DNA of 64,000 nt from Owenia fusiformis (GCA_903813345.2 CAIIXF020000006.1:11784348-11848347), one strand, 5' to 3'. Positions 44,401 through 56,138 are shown, counted from the stretch's first letter. Numbers and translations: made by a program. Notes: generated by a model from the sequence alone, not told the origin.

Positions 44401-46953
44401 TTTTGATGAAATATAGTTATTTATTCTACAAATCAATCGATGTCATCGCAAAATGCATTTAAGTGGTATAAAGTACAGAAGCAGAGTAAAAATATGTATT
44501 TTAGAATATCACCATGTGTTACCCCATTGTAGCGCCTCTGGCCCATGTTTCTATCAATATAAAACATGATATCATTCACCAAATATGCATTTATGTCAAA
44601 TTATGTGGTTTAAAATACAGAAAAATAGATAACATTCTCCTTAGAATACCACCTTGTGTAACCCCACTTTACTGCCTTTTGCCCCTGTTTATATCAATAT
44701 AAAAGGTAGCATGTAACCTTCCTTGTAACATGTGTAAAAGTTTCAAGAAAATCAGTAAAGTGGTTTTCTTGGAATCATAATGACAAGATTTATCCAAAAA
44801 ACTTCCAAGATGGCCGCCAGAAAGCAAGATGGCCACCGAAAGGTTAATTAGCTCTAGAACTTCTTACCATGTAATATGTGTGAAAATTTGAAGTAAATCC
44901 GTTCGGTTTTCCTGAAATCGTGATGACAAGATTTATCTTTAAACTTCCAAGATGGCTGCCAGAATGCAAGATGGCCACCGAAAAAATAATGAGGTCTAGG
45001 ACTTTTTACCATGTTACATGTGTGAACATTTGAAGAACATCTGTTATGTTTTTTTTTCGAATCGCGATGACAATATTTATCTGAAAAAAATTCCAAGATG
45101 GCCGCCGGAATGCAAGATGGCCGCCGCAAAGTTAATCAGCTCTAGAACTTCTTACCATGTAACATGTGTGAAAATTTGAAGTACATCCGTCTAATGGTTT
45201 ACCTGGAATCGTGATGACAAGAAAGTGAAACTTCAGAATGCCACCTTGTCTAACCCCGTTTTGGTGCCTTTTGCCCCTGTTTACATCAATAGAAGAGGTG
45301 TTTTCTTTAGGAGGGAAGTCTGTTCTTTCAAACGGTACAATCATTTTATGTGGGAAAGTACCGGACAACAAAACCCCTTTTCTAGAGCCCTTTTGGAAAT
45401 CAGATCGGGGACTATAAGAACATGATACTGACTACTGTACTTGCTAGATCTGATTCTACCTTTGAATACCGTTCAAATCAAACATGTACATTAAAATACC
45501 TTCTGTCTCTGTGAGGGGTGTAGGAGCTCTCCAAAGGGTGACGCTTCAGGTTCTTCAAATGCTAACAGAGCTAATGTCCGTTCTAACTCAGAAAGGATCT
45601 CAGGGTTTTCCTCTCCCCGTTCTGCCAGATGAGTCTGTGCAAAGTCTAACGCTGCCTCTATGTTTCTGTCTCGTATGAGTTCTATAAGGTGTTGTTGCTG
45701 GAATAAATGACAAAATTTGTACAAATAACAATAAGGCTATACGAATACAATATAAGGGAAATGTGTTATTTTAGCTCATGAGTTGTCAAAAGGTGGTACC
45801 ATTTTTTATTTGACAAAAATCTTTTACAGAAAAATCATGGTATACTTTTCATCAAGAATTTTCTAAACCCCAAAACATATTTATATCAGAAATGCACTAC
45901 AAGAAAATGGTACCAGTGGGTGGGGGAACATGGTGAAGAAAGCTGATTTCTCCAAAACAAGGCAAAAACAAGACCTAGACTAAATTGTACCAGTACGGAC
46001 CCCATAAACTGGATACCAGCATTAGTTCAGTCTTACTTATATTTAAAATTGCAAGTTTCATTGAAAATTGTTGACGAACAAGTGAGCCTATTTGAAAGGC
46101 TCATCATATGAGCCAAAAGTATTTATCAAATGACAGCATTGCTATTACAGAAATATTTCTGGCAAATAAATGAATATGCAGAACACCTTTTTTTCTAATA
46201 CATGTTGCAATATGGGGAAATGGATGTATCGGTACATTGATACACAATGTTTCTGAGATATCTAACATTACATCAACCTTACTTGTAAATGAAAGAAGAG
46301 ATATCTATCATTATCTAATAACTCTGGCTGGAGATTATTAACCAATGAAATTGCTTCTTCTATTTTGCCTCGTTGAATTGCGTCTCTTATTTTGATCCTC
46401 TCATCCAGTGTATCAAGGTCTATATTTGGTTGTATACCAGATTCCATTTTGAACTTTTCTGCAGCTTCTCTGAACCCCTCTGAAATGAAAAAGTAACATA
46501 AGTAATTAATAAGTAAGTTTTTGTTAAGTGAAAAATAATGAAAAGTACGAAATAATCATCATTCAAACATGACCGTGCTCTATTTGAATTTCTAAACCAA
46601 TCAGAATGCAGCATAGCCAATAATGAACATCCATTATTTCTCCATACAGGCACGACCGTGCTCTATTCAATCTGCTTCCAGGAATCTATGTACATGTATT
46701 GTGTTGTATTAGGATTATGACACCTGGGAATGGCGAAAATAACAGCAAGTTTGGTTATTTCATTGACTTAAATCCTTAATTATAAATGAGGAACTGAAGG
46801 GGTGAGTAACATTTTATGCTTTCTACAGTTACCTGTGACAAGGTAGTTCATAATAAGGCTGTTCATATCTGCTCGCGTCACTTGTAACTTCTGTAGTCTC
46901 TCAAACCAATCATCCTTCATCTTATCACCAGATGATTTCTCATTATAATTCAT
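41274..46953 (-). CDS. GID8: GID8 (TWA1), CTLH E3 ligase subunit, complete, 4 exons, 229 aa
   Basis: GID8 is a core scaffold subunit of the GID/CTLH RING ubiquitin ligase, bridging the RanBP9/10-type subunit and the RING module. Exons in transcript order: 46953-46833, 46479-46283, 45697-45500 and 41447-41274 (stop TGA). 690 bp gives 229 residues; human GID8 has 228. The N region [20 protein letters not shown] and NYLVTEGF form the LisH motif (about residues 17-48). [20 protein letters not shown] and [16 protein letters not shown] form CTLH (about 53-110). The remainder, with [18 protein letters not shown] and [20 protein letters not shown], is the CRA region. Similarity to vertebrate GID8 is very high throughout. 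Sequence before the ATG (AATTCTAG|GTAACA) looks like an acceptor, so a non-coding first exon upstream is likely. Intron 3 is 4 kb and holds a large foldback. Confidence 0.97.
43128..43247. repeat. two-copy ~64-bp direct repeat
   Basis: TATAGTCTTGTTAAGACCAC and TATAGTCTAGTTAACACCAC each precede TTTATAAACAGGTTTATTAT. Lies in the unpaired middle of the GID8-intron foldback. Confidence 0.75.
43430..43545. mobile_element. third ATGTCACCAC-type element
   Basis: ATGTCACCACCACTAGTGAT at left and GTGGTGACATTTTGCATG at right are inverted ends shared with 2350-2755 and 22830-22970. Confidence 0.5.
45500..45697 (-). CDS. GID8: GID8 coding exon 3 (residues 107-172)
   Basis: Encodes [40 protein letters not shown] and [13 protein letters not shown], matching [20 protein letters not shown] and PFGDLLHTMQRQK. 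Confidence 0.97.
46283..46479 (-). CDS. GID8: GID8 coding exon 2 (residues 41-106)
   Basis: Completes LisH ([16 protein letters not shown]) and carries most of CTLH ([30 protein letters not shown]). Donor CAA|GTAAGG. Confidence 0.97.
46833..46953 (-). CDS. GID8: GID8 coding exon 1 (residues 1-40)
   Basis: Encodes [20 protein letters not shown] and [20 protein letters not shown], equivalent to vertebrate [20 protein letters not shown]. Donor CAG|GTAACT, phase 1. Confidence 0.95.
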
Positions 46954-47778
46954 TGTTACCTAGAATTATCATATAAGGATGAAATTAATTTATCTGAGAC
47001 TTGGAACAACATGTCTGACATCACAAAAAAATGAATTTCAACTCATCCCTTTACTTTTTAACTGAAACATCAGATTGGTGAGTATTGCTAAAATGCTGCT
47101 GATTCAATAAAAGACTAACAAATGGAATGATTAAAACTACCTAAACAGGACAAATATAGCTGGGGGTTTACTGTAGATAAACCTTGACAGAAGTAGAGAA
47201 ATCATTTATTATGCCTGGTTTATATGTGAAAATGAAATCTAAAAATACATTATCTCTACATTTAGAATATACTTCAGAGTAGGGATACTGGTGGTTACCG
47301 TTGGTTATTTAAAAAAGCCTTTTCTGGCCTATTTTAGCACCATCTAGTGTTTGATAAATGAATCAGGGTTTATTCTCGATAGGGTAAATACGGTACTACT
47401 GTAATCTATCAGGAAACAAGTTTGGTTAGAAACATAATCAAGACATGCAATATATACAAAATAATGGAATACAAAATTTGCGCAACAAGTGAGAATTTAA
47501 GCACATAAGAGAGCACAAAGTGAAGTTACAGTACAAGAGACGAACTGCCGAGGAAACAGCAGCTTATGCAACACAACAACAGCAATAATTTCTAAAGATG
47601 GCGGAGTGATTTTCAAGACTATTTAGAGCATAATAATTTTCAAAAACATGAAACGTTATAGTTCTAATGGTCCTGAATCGAATTTTTAACTGCCAATATC
47701 AATCATAAGCTTAGGCTAGGCTATCACAATTCATTCCACAACCTCACAAAGTACATTCTACTTGAGAGACTATCAGTT

Positions 47779-47918
47779 ATCACACGTTTCAGCATGTGAT
47801 GCAGGAAATATTCCACGAAAGGTAATATTGTATCATCCACGAAAGCGAAGCTTGAGTGGTGATACATTGTTACCCGAGTGGAATATTTCCTGTATCACAT
47901 AAGCTGAAACGTGTGATG
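47779..47918. repeat. ~38-bp inverted repeat (hairpin)
   Basis: ATCACACGTTTCAGCATGTG with GCAGGAAATATTCCAC at left is mirrored by GTGGAATATTTCCTG with CTGAAACGTGTGAT at right, about 60 bp apart. Adjoins the CRE element. Confidence 0.75.
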
Positions 47919-47921
47919 ACG

Positions 47922-48255
47922 ATTTTATCACATGTCTAGGAATTTTGAAGCATTTTGATTTGGTCAGTAATGATTGTGTTCAGAACCCCGTGTACTTCTG
48001 GTAACTATTATAATTTTTGATTTCGCTTTGAAACAATATGACGTCATACCGTTGTATTCGTACTTGTTTGTGAAATAGTATGACGTCATATTGTTTTCCT
48101 TAGCTAGAAGTGATATAATCAGTGACGTCACATCGTTGCTATCGATCATCACTGGTTGCCTCTAGTAACGTGTGAGACGGCCGTGTGAGACGGGAAAACT
48201 CACACGGTTATCAACCAATCAGATTACTGGAATTTTACAGAGCATGTGATAAAAT
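47922..48255. mobile_element. 334-bp inverted-repeat element carrying three CREs
   Basis: Ends ATTTTATCACATG and CATGTGATAAAAT are perfect inverted repeats; similarity continues inwards with TTTGGTCAGTAATG against GATTACTGGAATTTT. Interior holds three TGACGTCA palindromes and CACACGG/CCGTGTGAG motifs. No coding frame; TSD not resolved. Confidence 0.6.
48039..48130. promoter_or_regulatory. three perfect CRE palindromes at exact 42-bp spacing
   Basis: TGACGTCA occurs at 48039-48046, 48081-48088 and 48123-48130. CREs bind CREB/ATF bZIP dimers. They lie about 1.1 kb 5' of the GID8 start codon (minus strand) inside a transposon-like element. Regulation of GID8 is inference only. Confidence 0.55.
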
Positions 48256-49277
48256 AAATTACCACATGAAAATGACACAATTATTATTTTATTTTTAATG
48301 TCTTTATTATTAGACATTTCATGATTTATTTATTTGTTTATGAAAGTAATCACCAACATAATATACACACTTAAAATAACAACTTAAAATACAAAACTTA
48401 AAATTACAAAAATAAAATAACTCTTATTCTAATAACATAATAAAATAAAATAAAAATTTGGCGCTAGCTGTGATGCTCGTACACAATAGGTTACTGATGT
48501 TGAATAATTGTGAAACTGAAATACCCAGCAGGGACATATTCCCTTAGCATGGAAAAGTAAAAGGTGTGAAACACCCATATCCTATGGTGTACAAGCTTCA
48601 ATTTAACCGCTAATGCGGAAATAATATTCCTAACTTTAACTTATAACAATTTAAATGAGGAAAACTGGTGTGGGTGTGGTGGGTGAATCATTTCTGTAAA
48701 AAACGAATAGGTGTGAACACCTTGATGTTTGCTTACGTACTCGTATCAAACAAAATTCTTATTATACATAAATTGACATTCCGAAATAATGAAATTTCTT
48801 TTTGGAAGGAAATTCAATAAGTTTTACATCCATGTCTGAAGCAAGAAAATATATATTCGTACATTTTTAAATTACGTTCGTATTTGATATAAAGGGAAGT
48901 AGACGATTGAAATTCACTCTATTTGGTTACAAAAGAAAGATACAAAATTTCAAATTACTTTACCTGTAAAAAATGAATAGGTGTGAACACCTTGATGTTT
49001 GCTTACGTACTGAAGATAAAAAGAAAACCCGCCAAAGGAAGAAAATTTTGGCAGGAATTGATTTGATTGGCTGTTATAGAATTAAGCCATTTTAACCTTG
49101 GGTAAAAATAGCCACAATGAAAAAGATTGGAAAAATAAATAAAAAATTACACAAAATTTGACACAGTCGTTTCTTTTGATTTCGGGGAGATTGAAGTTAA
49201 GTTTTCCATTTCAAATTAATAACATATATAACAAGTATAAAATACTGTAAAATATGTGAGGTTTGATACCTACTTAC

Positions 49278-49335
49278 AGCGATAAGGCGAAATATTTGAA
49301 GAAGTGTTTTTTTTAGATTTTCTTGAACCGGAAAT
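49278..49335 (-). promoter_or_regulatory. candidate GID8 non-coding first exon and ETS-like promoter motif
   Basis: On the minus strand, ATTTCCGGT (complement of ACCGGAAAT at 49327-49335, an ETS-type core) is followed about 50 bp later by CGCT|GTAAGT, a strong donor at 49278. It could splice to the apparent acceptor just before the GID8 ATG. Unsupported by transcripts. Confidence 0.25.
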
Positions 49336-49402
49336 GAATGAGAAAGGGTCGATGGCAAACACTGACAGAACCCGGGTTTCCTAAACCCGTGCTGATGGTT
49401 TT

Positions 49403-49600
49403 CGAAGCACGTACTGAAATAGTCTCGCAACCAGTGCTATTTACTGAACGAAACGACACGAAAATCCCGGGACAGCGTCCTATCAGAGTATATATGGATA
49501 CGAAACACGTACTAAAATAGTCTCGCAACCAGTGCTATTTACTGAACGAAACGACACAAAAACCCCGGGACAGCGTCCTATCAGAGTATTTATGGATTTA
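49403..49600. repeat. two-copy 98-bp tandem repeat plus a diverged third copy at 49922-50036
   Basis: AGTCTCGCAACCAGTGCTAT occurs at 49421 and 49519. Both are followed by GAACGAAACGACAC and GACAGCGTCCTATCAGAGTA. A third, more diverged copy begins AGTCTCGAAACCAGTGCTAT at about 49929. Confidence 0.85.
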
Positions 49601-52600
49601 AGGATAGGACCCCCGTATGATCGACCATGCTATCAGTTTGAATCTATCATTAACAAACTTATGTAACAGGCCCGTAGCCAGGACCTTCTACCATTGCCAA
49701 AAATGCTTTCAAAACCATGCAGCTGAGCACTTTTTCAAGGGTTTTGGTCATTTTTTGGCCATTTCAAAAGTGAATCCCTTGGATTTTTATAAAAATGACC
49801 CCCCCCCCCCCCGTCAAATCCCGGCTACAGCCCAGATTTTAACTTAAAACAATAAAATGCTGTATAAAACCCAGGAGATATATCATCCTCCGACTCATTT
49901 ATCCTGCATCCCTTGACCCGTATTTAAATAGTCTCGAAACCAGTGCTATTTTAACTTTTGCCAGTGAGAGGCGCCATAAACTGAACGAAATGCAAAACAC
50001 TCTAAACCCGGGATGTAGCATCCTTTGGTATTCATGAATTGGATTAATTGCCCGACCTTTTACCTTTCTGTCAGTTTGAATTCATGCCGATATAGGCTCT
50101 CAAATAGAATAAAATTTGTTCTCGAAGATGAATTGGCTATAGCAATTAGGAGTTGGAATCCTTATGTGTTCAAGTTTACGTGTTCAAAGGTATTTGGGAT
50201 TAGATGAGGTTTTAATTAATGTTATAATTTCTGATAATAGCTGGCCTTGAACTACATTGAAGTATTTGGAGTTGATGCTGTATTCAAGTCTGGACCAAAT
50301 AAACTAATAAAGAAAGTTTGATGTACGGATTTATTTATTTCTATTGCAAATAACTATTTACACATGCCATTTCAAGGTCAACCCATGTGACTATTCATTT
50401 TATCAAGCGATTTATAAAGTTTTATAATTATGCATATACCTGTTGACTCACTTCAATCCTGAACATAAACATTAATTTTGTCTCCATTTTTGGATGTGGC
50501 TAATTCCTATTGCCCCTACTGTGGACTAGTGACAATATATATTTTGCAAAAGCCAAAAATGTATGCATTCAGTATTGAAACATCAAGTCCATTGTACATC
50601 GATCACAAATAAAGGCACATTTACATATATTCCAATAAATTCAAATACTGTAAAACCTGTAAATAGTGACCACCTATTGAGCCACAAAAAGTGTTCACGG
50701 TAGGTATTTTCTAACTAGATGGGATTATATACAGGAGTCGATGTGAAATCTATCTAAAGTGGTGATAACTAGAGAGAGGTGTGCACTAAAACAGGTTCTA
50801 CTGTTGTATATAAGATATAAAAAATGTAATACATATACCTGTAATATTATCTCTAATGAGCGCACAATTCCAATGAGTGCAAATGTGACTTTTTTATTGA
50901 ATTTTGTCTCAATATTAACACATTGATTTTGATTAACAGAACTGATTGATATATTATAGTGAGTGATGATTTTCAACATGTTTAATGCAAATAAAAATAG
51001 TAGCTGTAGAGTATGAAAACCTAAGTGATCACAGCTAAAAGGATCATAATCGATATTTTTCTCAATATCATACCCTTGAGTTGGCAATAACACAACAGAA
51101 AATGCACCGATTCAGGTATGTCCACATAAACTAAAATGCCTACATAATGAATAATGCAATTACTGGTTAAATTTGACAAGAAAAAACAATTTCCATAACC
51201 CCATGATTAAATGTCAATGGAAGCCCTCAAAAACTCAAAAATACAATAAACAAAAGAACCGCTTAATGCTACTTCAATTTTTGAATTTTTAGAAGAAATC
51301 CAATGTTTACCAACAACAGACGCCTTGTTATTCTCAGAGGCAAACTGTGTAAGAACCACTAATTGAATATCTTTAAGATCTTCCAAATGTAATGAGCTAA
51401 CCAATCTCCAATTTTTTTGCATGATATATCCTGTATTGAAATAACAGTGTTCATATTTATTCGCCAAGTAGAAATCTTATACTCTCCACTTATTGGGGCA
51501 CCACAATTCATCCATTTAAGATTTCTCTTATTAAATGACTACATGTACTTTACAAAGTTATTGCAAATGAATATCTTTACATAAAGTTAACAAGGCATTT
51601 CAACAAAAGATGGTTTGCACACATTCATTGTAACCTTGAAACAAACACCGATTTCCATCTAAATAACACCCTGAGACTATAAAAATGTATTAGCTATCGA
51701 GAGTCTGTGATATTTTTCACGAAATATATGTTTTCGTAGGTACTATAAATTCAAATACTTCTGATCAATTTACTTAAAGTCCCCGTCTAAAGTTTGAAAA
51801 TATTTTTTTATAATTCATTTACTATTTGTTAGGACTTAAAAAGTGATTTTAGAGATTTTTGAACAAAAAAAAAATTTTGAAAAAAAAGTTGTGAGCATTT
51901 CATTTCTCAAATATTCAAATTTCCCGCCATATTTTTTAAAAGGTTGAAATTTCTTAATCATTAAATATTTCTTAATGCATTTCAAAAAAGATTATCTTTT
52001 TAACACCAATGCAAAGATTGAACATAAGACACACTATTTCAATAATAAAATGTCATATTTAATGGGCCACTTCAATGTTTTAGCTTATCACAAATATTTT
52101 GAAACATTAGTGATGTCACTAAGGTAACAAAAACTTTTTGAAAAAAATTGAATTTTTTTTTTCAATGTCAATCTTTTCTAAATATGCTAGACTTTCATAA
52201 AAAACAATGTTGATTGTCTAACCAGGTTAAAAGGAAGAATAAATTATGTTTTAGATATCATTGTACCATTGGTTTCTATGAGAACTAAAATTTTGAAATG
52301 CATTTTTCTCAGAACCATTTTCATGCACTGATAAGTTCATTTCTCGCTTGTTTATCAACAGATTTTCTTAATTTTTTCGGCAAAACACATGGGAGGATGA
52401 ATGCTATGCATTGGTATGAATTGTGGCTAATTAGAAGATATGAGTGACCTCTAAAAGTTGGTTTTAAATAAATTCACAAATTTTGGAACAAAAAGTCTAT
52501 CAAAAACCACTTTTTGAAATTTAAAAAAAAAGTTTCACATATCACACTTTGATAACATTGGGTAAGACTACAATATAAGCCAAAGTGGTTTAAACTTTAC

Positions 52601-52667
52601 ACGGGGCCTTTAATAAATTCTATTAATCACTACTTCATCAATATTTCGTTAGCTTGCAAACAACCAA

Positions 52668-53180
52668 ACAACTCATGTTGTAGAACCTGATGATGTTCTG
52701 ACTCGGGTTGTTGTAGAACCTGATGATGTTCTGACGCATTTTGTTGTAGAACCTTGGTATGTTCTGACTCATGTTGTTGTAGAACCTGGTGATGTTCTGA
52801 CTCCTGTTGTTGTAGAACCTGGGGATGTTCTGACTCATGTTGTTGTAGAACTTGGTGATGGATATTCTGACTCATGTTGTTGCAGAACCTGGGGATGTTC
52901 TGACTCATGTTGTTGTAGAACCTTGGGATGTTCTGACTCATGTTGTTGTAGAACCTTGGGATGTTCTGACTCATGTTGTTGTAGAACCTTGGGATGTTCT
53001 GACTCATGTTGTTGTAGAACCTTGGGATGTTCTGACTCATGTTGTAGAACCTGGTGATGTTCTGACTCATGTTGTAGAACCTGGTGATAGATGTTCTGAC
53101 TCATGTTGTAGCACCTTGGGATGTTCTGAATCATGTTGTTGTAGAACCTGGGGATGTTCTGACTCATGTTGTAGAACCTA
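52668..53180. repeat. 33-bp minisatellite, about 16 copies
   Basis: Unit about GTTCTGACTCATGTTGTTGT followed by AGAACCTTGGGAT; copies vary by loss of GTT. Because 33 is a multiple of three, long frames exist on both strands (an 11-residue SQNIPRFYNNM-type repeat on minus). No start context, splice sites or domain support a gene. Confidence 0.9.
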
Positions 53181-53710
53181 CAATTCACAATTTACAACTA
53201 GAAATTGGCAACTCCAAGGTGTAGGGAATCCCAACGAACATATATAAATCATGAATTGTACAGTCACAATGTAATATTTACCATCGCACTCTTCCCTTCA
53301 ATAAATAGATCATTGTAGTATAATATCTCTAAGTTATGGCCTATTCCAGCCATTTTTAATTTTCTGAGAAAAGAATCAGAAAAACAATACCATAATTGTG
53401 ATCTACTCTAAAATCCCTTCAGTTTTAGTATAATATATAGCCATACTTCTAAGATGAAGAAAATTGAAAAGGTTTAATGGTGATAAATATGATCTTAAAC
53501 AATGCTGAATGACTTAGTTTTTAACATTTGTTTAGAATAACATTTTTGGCTCACCCTGTGCCTTAATTGTTTCTTATTTCAAGTCATATGAAGAGATAGT
53601 TTAAAAATTGCATAAATTGTTGGACTCTGAAAAAAATCTTCAGTGTTTTTCCTCAAAATCAGTGCAAGCATCATTTCCCAACTTTTTGGAATAAAGGTAC
53701 TCATTCTCAC

Positions 53711-53929
53711 CTGATCTGTGCGGTCACCATACTGTGACAACTCCAGGAGACAGCTCTCTAATGTGCCCTTGGTATCTGCGAGTCGTTTTGTCAAAGTTTC
53801 ATAATCGTAGTGAAGGTTTTGCCGGATGGTGTCTCGACCCAATACCAAGAAATTTGTCAGAGTTTTCTCTCCCCGTGTCTGCATGGTATGAAGCAGGCTC
53901 TGACCATCCTCTATTTGTACAGGAATATC
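53711..53929 (-). pseudogene. spectrin-like exon e (intact, last recognised)
   Basis: Encodes DIPVQIEDGQSLLHTMQTRG, GRDTIRQNLHYDYETLTKRL and LADTKGTLESCLLELSQYGD, then RTDQ|GTGAGA. 73 codons, phase 0. No continuation was found between here and 47 kb. Confidence 0.7.
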
Positions 53930-54323
53930 CTTTTTGGAGAAATTATACTTTCATTTACTTACAGTCACTTTGTTTGCTTTTAGTTTTAGCTTTGAGCTTT
54001 AATAATCTGAGCAATTACGCATGATAATTTTAAATGAGTTGCATTTTTCATTCTCCGTTGGCATTGAACTTGTAATATTTTGAATGTAAAATATATTAGA
54101 GAAATACATTTGTACTGTATAACTACGAGAGGGTTTTTAATAGCAAATAAGAAGACCTTCACTCGTACATATGAGAGAGAAATGTAACTTTGGATAATCT
54201 CTACAATTTCTTTTGAGACATCTGTTTATAAGGGTTGAGGGTTCAAGTATGTGGGAATACAATTTTTATGGAACACCCTGTGTATAATTTCGGCTTCATT
54301 CTGTAAAATATCCCAAAATTTAC

Positions 54324-54465
54324 CTTGAGTAATTGAGCTTGTGTGGTGTGCCTATCCCCCTCCAGGTTATTCAGTGGTTTCTCCATCTATTCATTCTGTG
54401 ACATGGTCCAGTGCCTCTTGGTATATGTGGTTTGACAATACATTGTCACATTCCCTTAATAAATC
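54324..54465 (-). pseudogene. spectrin-like exon d with 4-nt frameshift
   Basis: First part reads DLLRECDNVLSNHIYQEALD and HVTE; after GAATGAATAGATGG the frame changes to MEKPLNNLEGDRHTTQAQLL. The 142-bp exon is one codon-multiple (138) plus 4. The break falls at the expected helix-A tryptophan. Confidence 0.65.
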
Positions 54466-54559
54466 CTTAAAGAGAGATCAGATTAAAGAAATGAGATCAA
54501 ATGGATATCCATTTGCAAGAACAAACACCCTGATTTACATATACATTTGTACACGATAG

Positions 54560-54700
54560 ATTGCAGGGTCAATTAGTCCCCATGACAACTGATTTCCAAG
54601 ACAACTGGTTGCCAAGAACCAACTCATCCCAAAGTCAATTGATCCCCAAGACAACTCATCCCTAAGACAATTGATCCTATAATCAACTCATCCTCAATGT
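54560..54700. repeat. degenerate ~20-bp tandem repeat
   Basis: Variants of CCAAGACAACTGATCCCAA repeat six to eight times within the intron between exons c and d of the spectrin-like locus. Confidence 0.6.
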
Positions 54701-54779
54701 TGGAAGTTTATTTTTGTACCAGTAATATTAAAATTACTCAATGTAACAGTGCATCATATAAAGTATCTGTAGATCATAC

Positions 54780-54923
54780 CTCCACTTTGTCGAGAAGCAT
54801 GTGGTATCTCTCAACAACAAGGTTCTTCTCTCAGGTAAAATGAGGGTCACCACTCTGTGTCAGCAACTCTGAGAATTTCTCCCTCCTTCTGTCTACCAAA
54901 CTTTTCTCACTCATAAGTGTCAG
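54780..54923 (-). pseudogene. spectrin-like exon c with in-frame TGA
   Basis: Reads LTLMSEKSLVDRRREKFSEL, LTQSGDPHFT, stop, EKNLVVERYHMLLDKVE. The TGA at 54833-54831 is one base from GGA. 144 bp, phase 0 both ends. Confidence 0.65.
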
Positions 54924-55309
54924 CTTCAAAAGATATATGCGAATTACTTGTGTTCTGTGAAAACATGATTCATAAAATTTTAGATTTGCATATTGATAAA
55001 GCTAGAGTAGCTTCCAAAATTCAAACGGTAATATGACTCTAAAATGCTATTCTTAACTGTCAAATAAGCCCTGCCCCCCCCCCCCCCCCCTCTACAGCCA
55101 AAATCAAAATAGATGGTATCAAGTTTAATATATCAATGGAAAGATCGACCAAACTTACATAATTATCATATATCTGATTCCTATAAATCAATGTCACAAA
55201 TTGCTACATTGAATCAATTGAAGTGACTATAAAACTAGAAACATGGCAATTTGCCATATTTTCAGGATTTTAATTATCAGGCACCAGATAAGGCATTTTT
55301 AATCAAGTT

Positions 55310-55490
55310 GGTGCAAAATTCTCATTTCACAATTCAGACCAAAACTGGTAAAACTATGCCCATTTTTCATTATTTTTCTCATTTTTAAGTGGGTGCAAAT
55401 GAATTTTTAGGAAGATGAAATAAAGCTGGTTTTAAAATTCTCAGGTGGGTGCTATGCCTTCTTGCTTTAATGCTGAGCAGATAACTGTAT
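55310..55490. repeat. dispersed repeat, direct copy at 57400-57570
   Basis: Both stretches share GGTGCAAAA, TCTCATTT.CACAATT.AGAC, GTGGGTGCAAA and a CTTGCTTTA.TGCTG end. The second copy lies beyond the spectrin-like exons. Confidence 0.6.
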
Positions 55491-55721
55491 GCATTGTATA
55501 TGGCAGTGACTTGAACAAATATGTGGATAATGTCAGTGAGATGTGTATAAAATATGAGACTTTGTGATTTAATGTAACTTTGGGTGATTTAGCTCTAAGA
55601 TTATGATTTTCTTCTTCCTTGTAGGACAGTAAGTTCTGAAATGAATACATAACAAAATATTTGGAAATTAAATATTAAAATTATTCATTGAAATAAAGAT
55701 CCAGACTTTCATTGAACATAC

Positions 55722-55914
55722 CTGGACATTCTGTAATTTAGCATGCACATGTGATCTGTCCCCCTGTGTGAATGTATTGCTTCTAAGTTTGGCCTCGAGG
55801 TCATCTAGGCTCTGTTACAAAGCCTTGTATAGTCTTCCATAGCCCTCATGTTCAATCACAGCCTTTTCCTGTTTCATACACTGTTTCTTACAGCTACTAA
55901 CTAGTGCATGGTAC
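55722..55914 (-). pseudogene. spectrin-like exon b with in-frame TAA
   Basis: Reads YHALVSSCKKQCMKQEKAV, EGYGRLYKAL, stop, QSLDDLEAKLRSNTFTQGD and HAKLQNVQ. The TAA (55817-55815) differs by one base from CAA (Gln). Both flanks are strong spectrin helix sequence. Confidence 0.65.
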
Positions 55915-56138
55915 CTACAGATAGGACAATTAAGTGTTACTCATTGTGTTTGAGGAATGACATGTTTTTATGATGACTAAGACCCAGTTGCATGTAGTTT
56001 TGTGAGGGTTTGAAGCTAGTTGTCTTTAAATGCACTCCATATTCATCAAAAAAGTGAGAATATAAAACAAGAATAATGTAGTAATATTGTGTTAATATTG
56101 CAATTTTACACATTTTTATATCCAAAATATTAATAACA

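Larger units (their letters stand above)
42060..45416. mobile_element. 3.4-kb foldback in GID8 intron 3 with 145-bp tandem arrays as arms
   Basis: Outer ends ATAGTCCCTGATCTG and its complement CAGATCGGGGACTAT lead into inverted arms. The left arm (to about 43110) has six copies of a ~145-bp unit, anchored by ACATGTTACATGG at 42301, 42448, 42590, 42734, 42880 and 43025. The right arm (about 44740-45225) has about four copies in opposite orientation. Each unit contains two CGGCCATCTTG-type motifs. The arm ends share CCTCTTCTATTGATGTAAAC with CCAAAACGGGGTTAGACAAG, and two more relatives of this segment lie at about 44515 and 44650. No TSD could be settled. The frames reading CGKRHQNG-like peptides are non-coding repeats. 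Confidence 0.8.
46954..53710. other. gene-poor region upstream of GID8
   Basis: No coding exon was recognised. Contents are a hairpin at 47779-47918, a CRE-bearing foldback at 47922-48255, a duplicated ~50-bp phrase (AATAGGTGTGAACACCTTGA at about 48706 and 48978), 98-bp repeats at 49403-49600, and the minisatellite at 52668-53180. About 50.0-52.6 kb shows nothing I can name. Confidence 0.55.

Noticed and set aside
41923-45425. Matching peptides in the two arms of the GID8 intron repeat
   Set aside because: The similarity is at DNA level between inverted arms. Stops and frame changes occur and no transposase motif is visible.
51207-51467. 86-codon minus-strand frame with a Trp/Leu-rich stretch
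   Set aside because: No similarity to spectrin repeats and no usable splice borders in phase with the preceding exon.
52630-53247. Frames of 117-146 codons with SQNIPRFYNN or DVLTHVVVEPW repeats
   Set aside because: 33-bp minisatellite read in both directions; open because the unit is a multiple of three.
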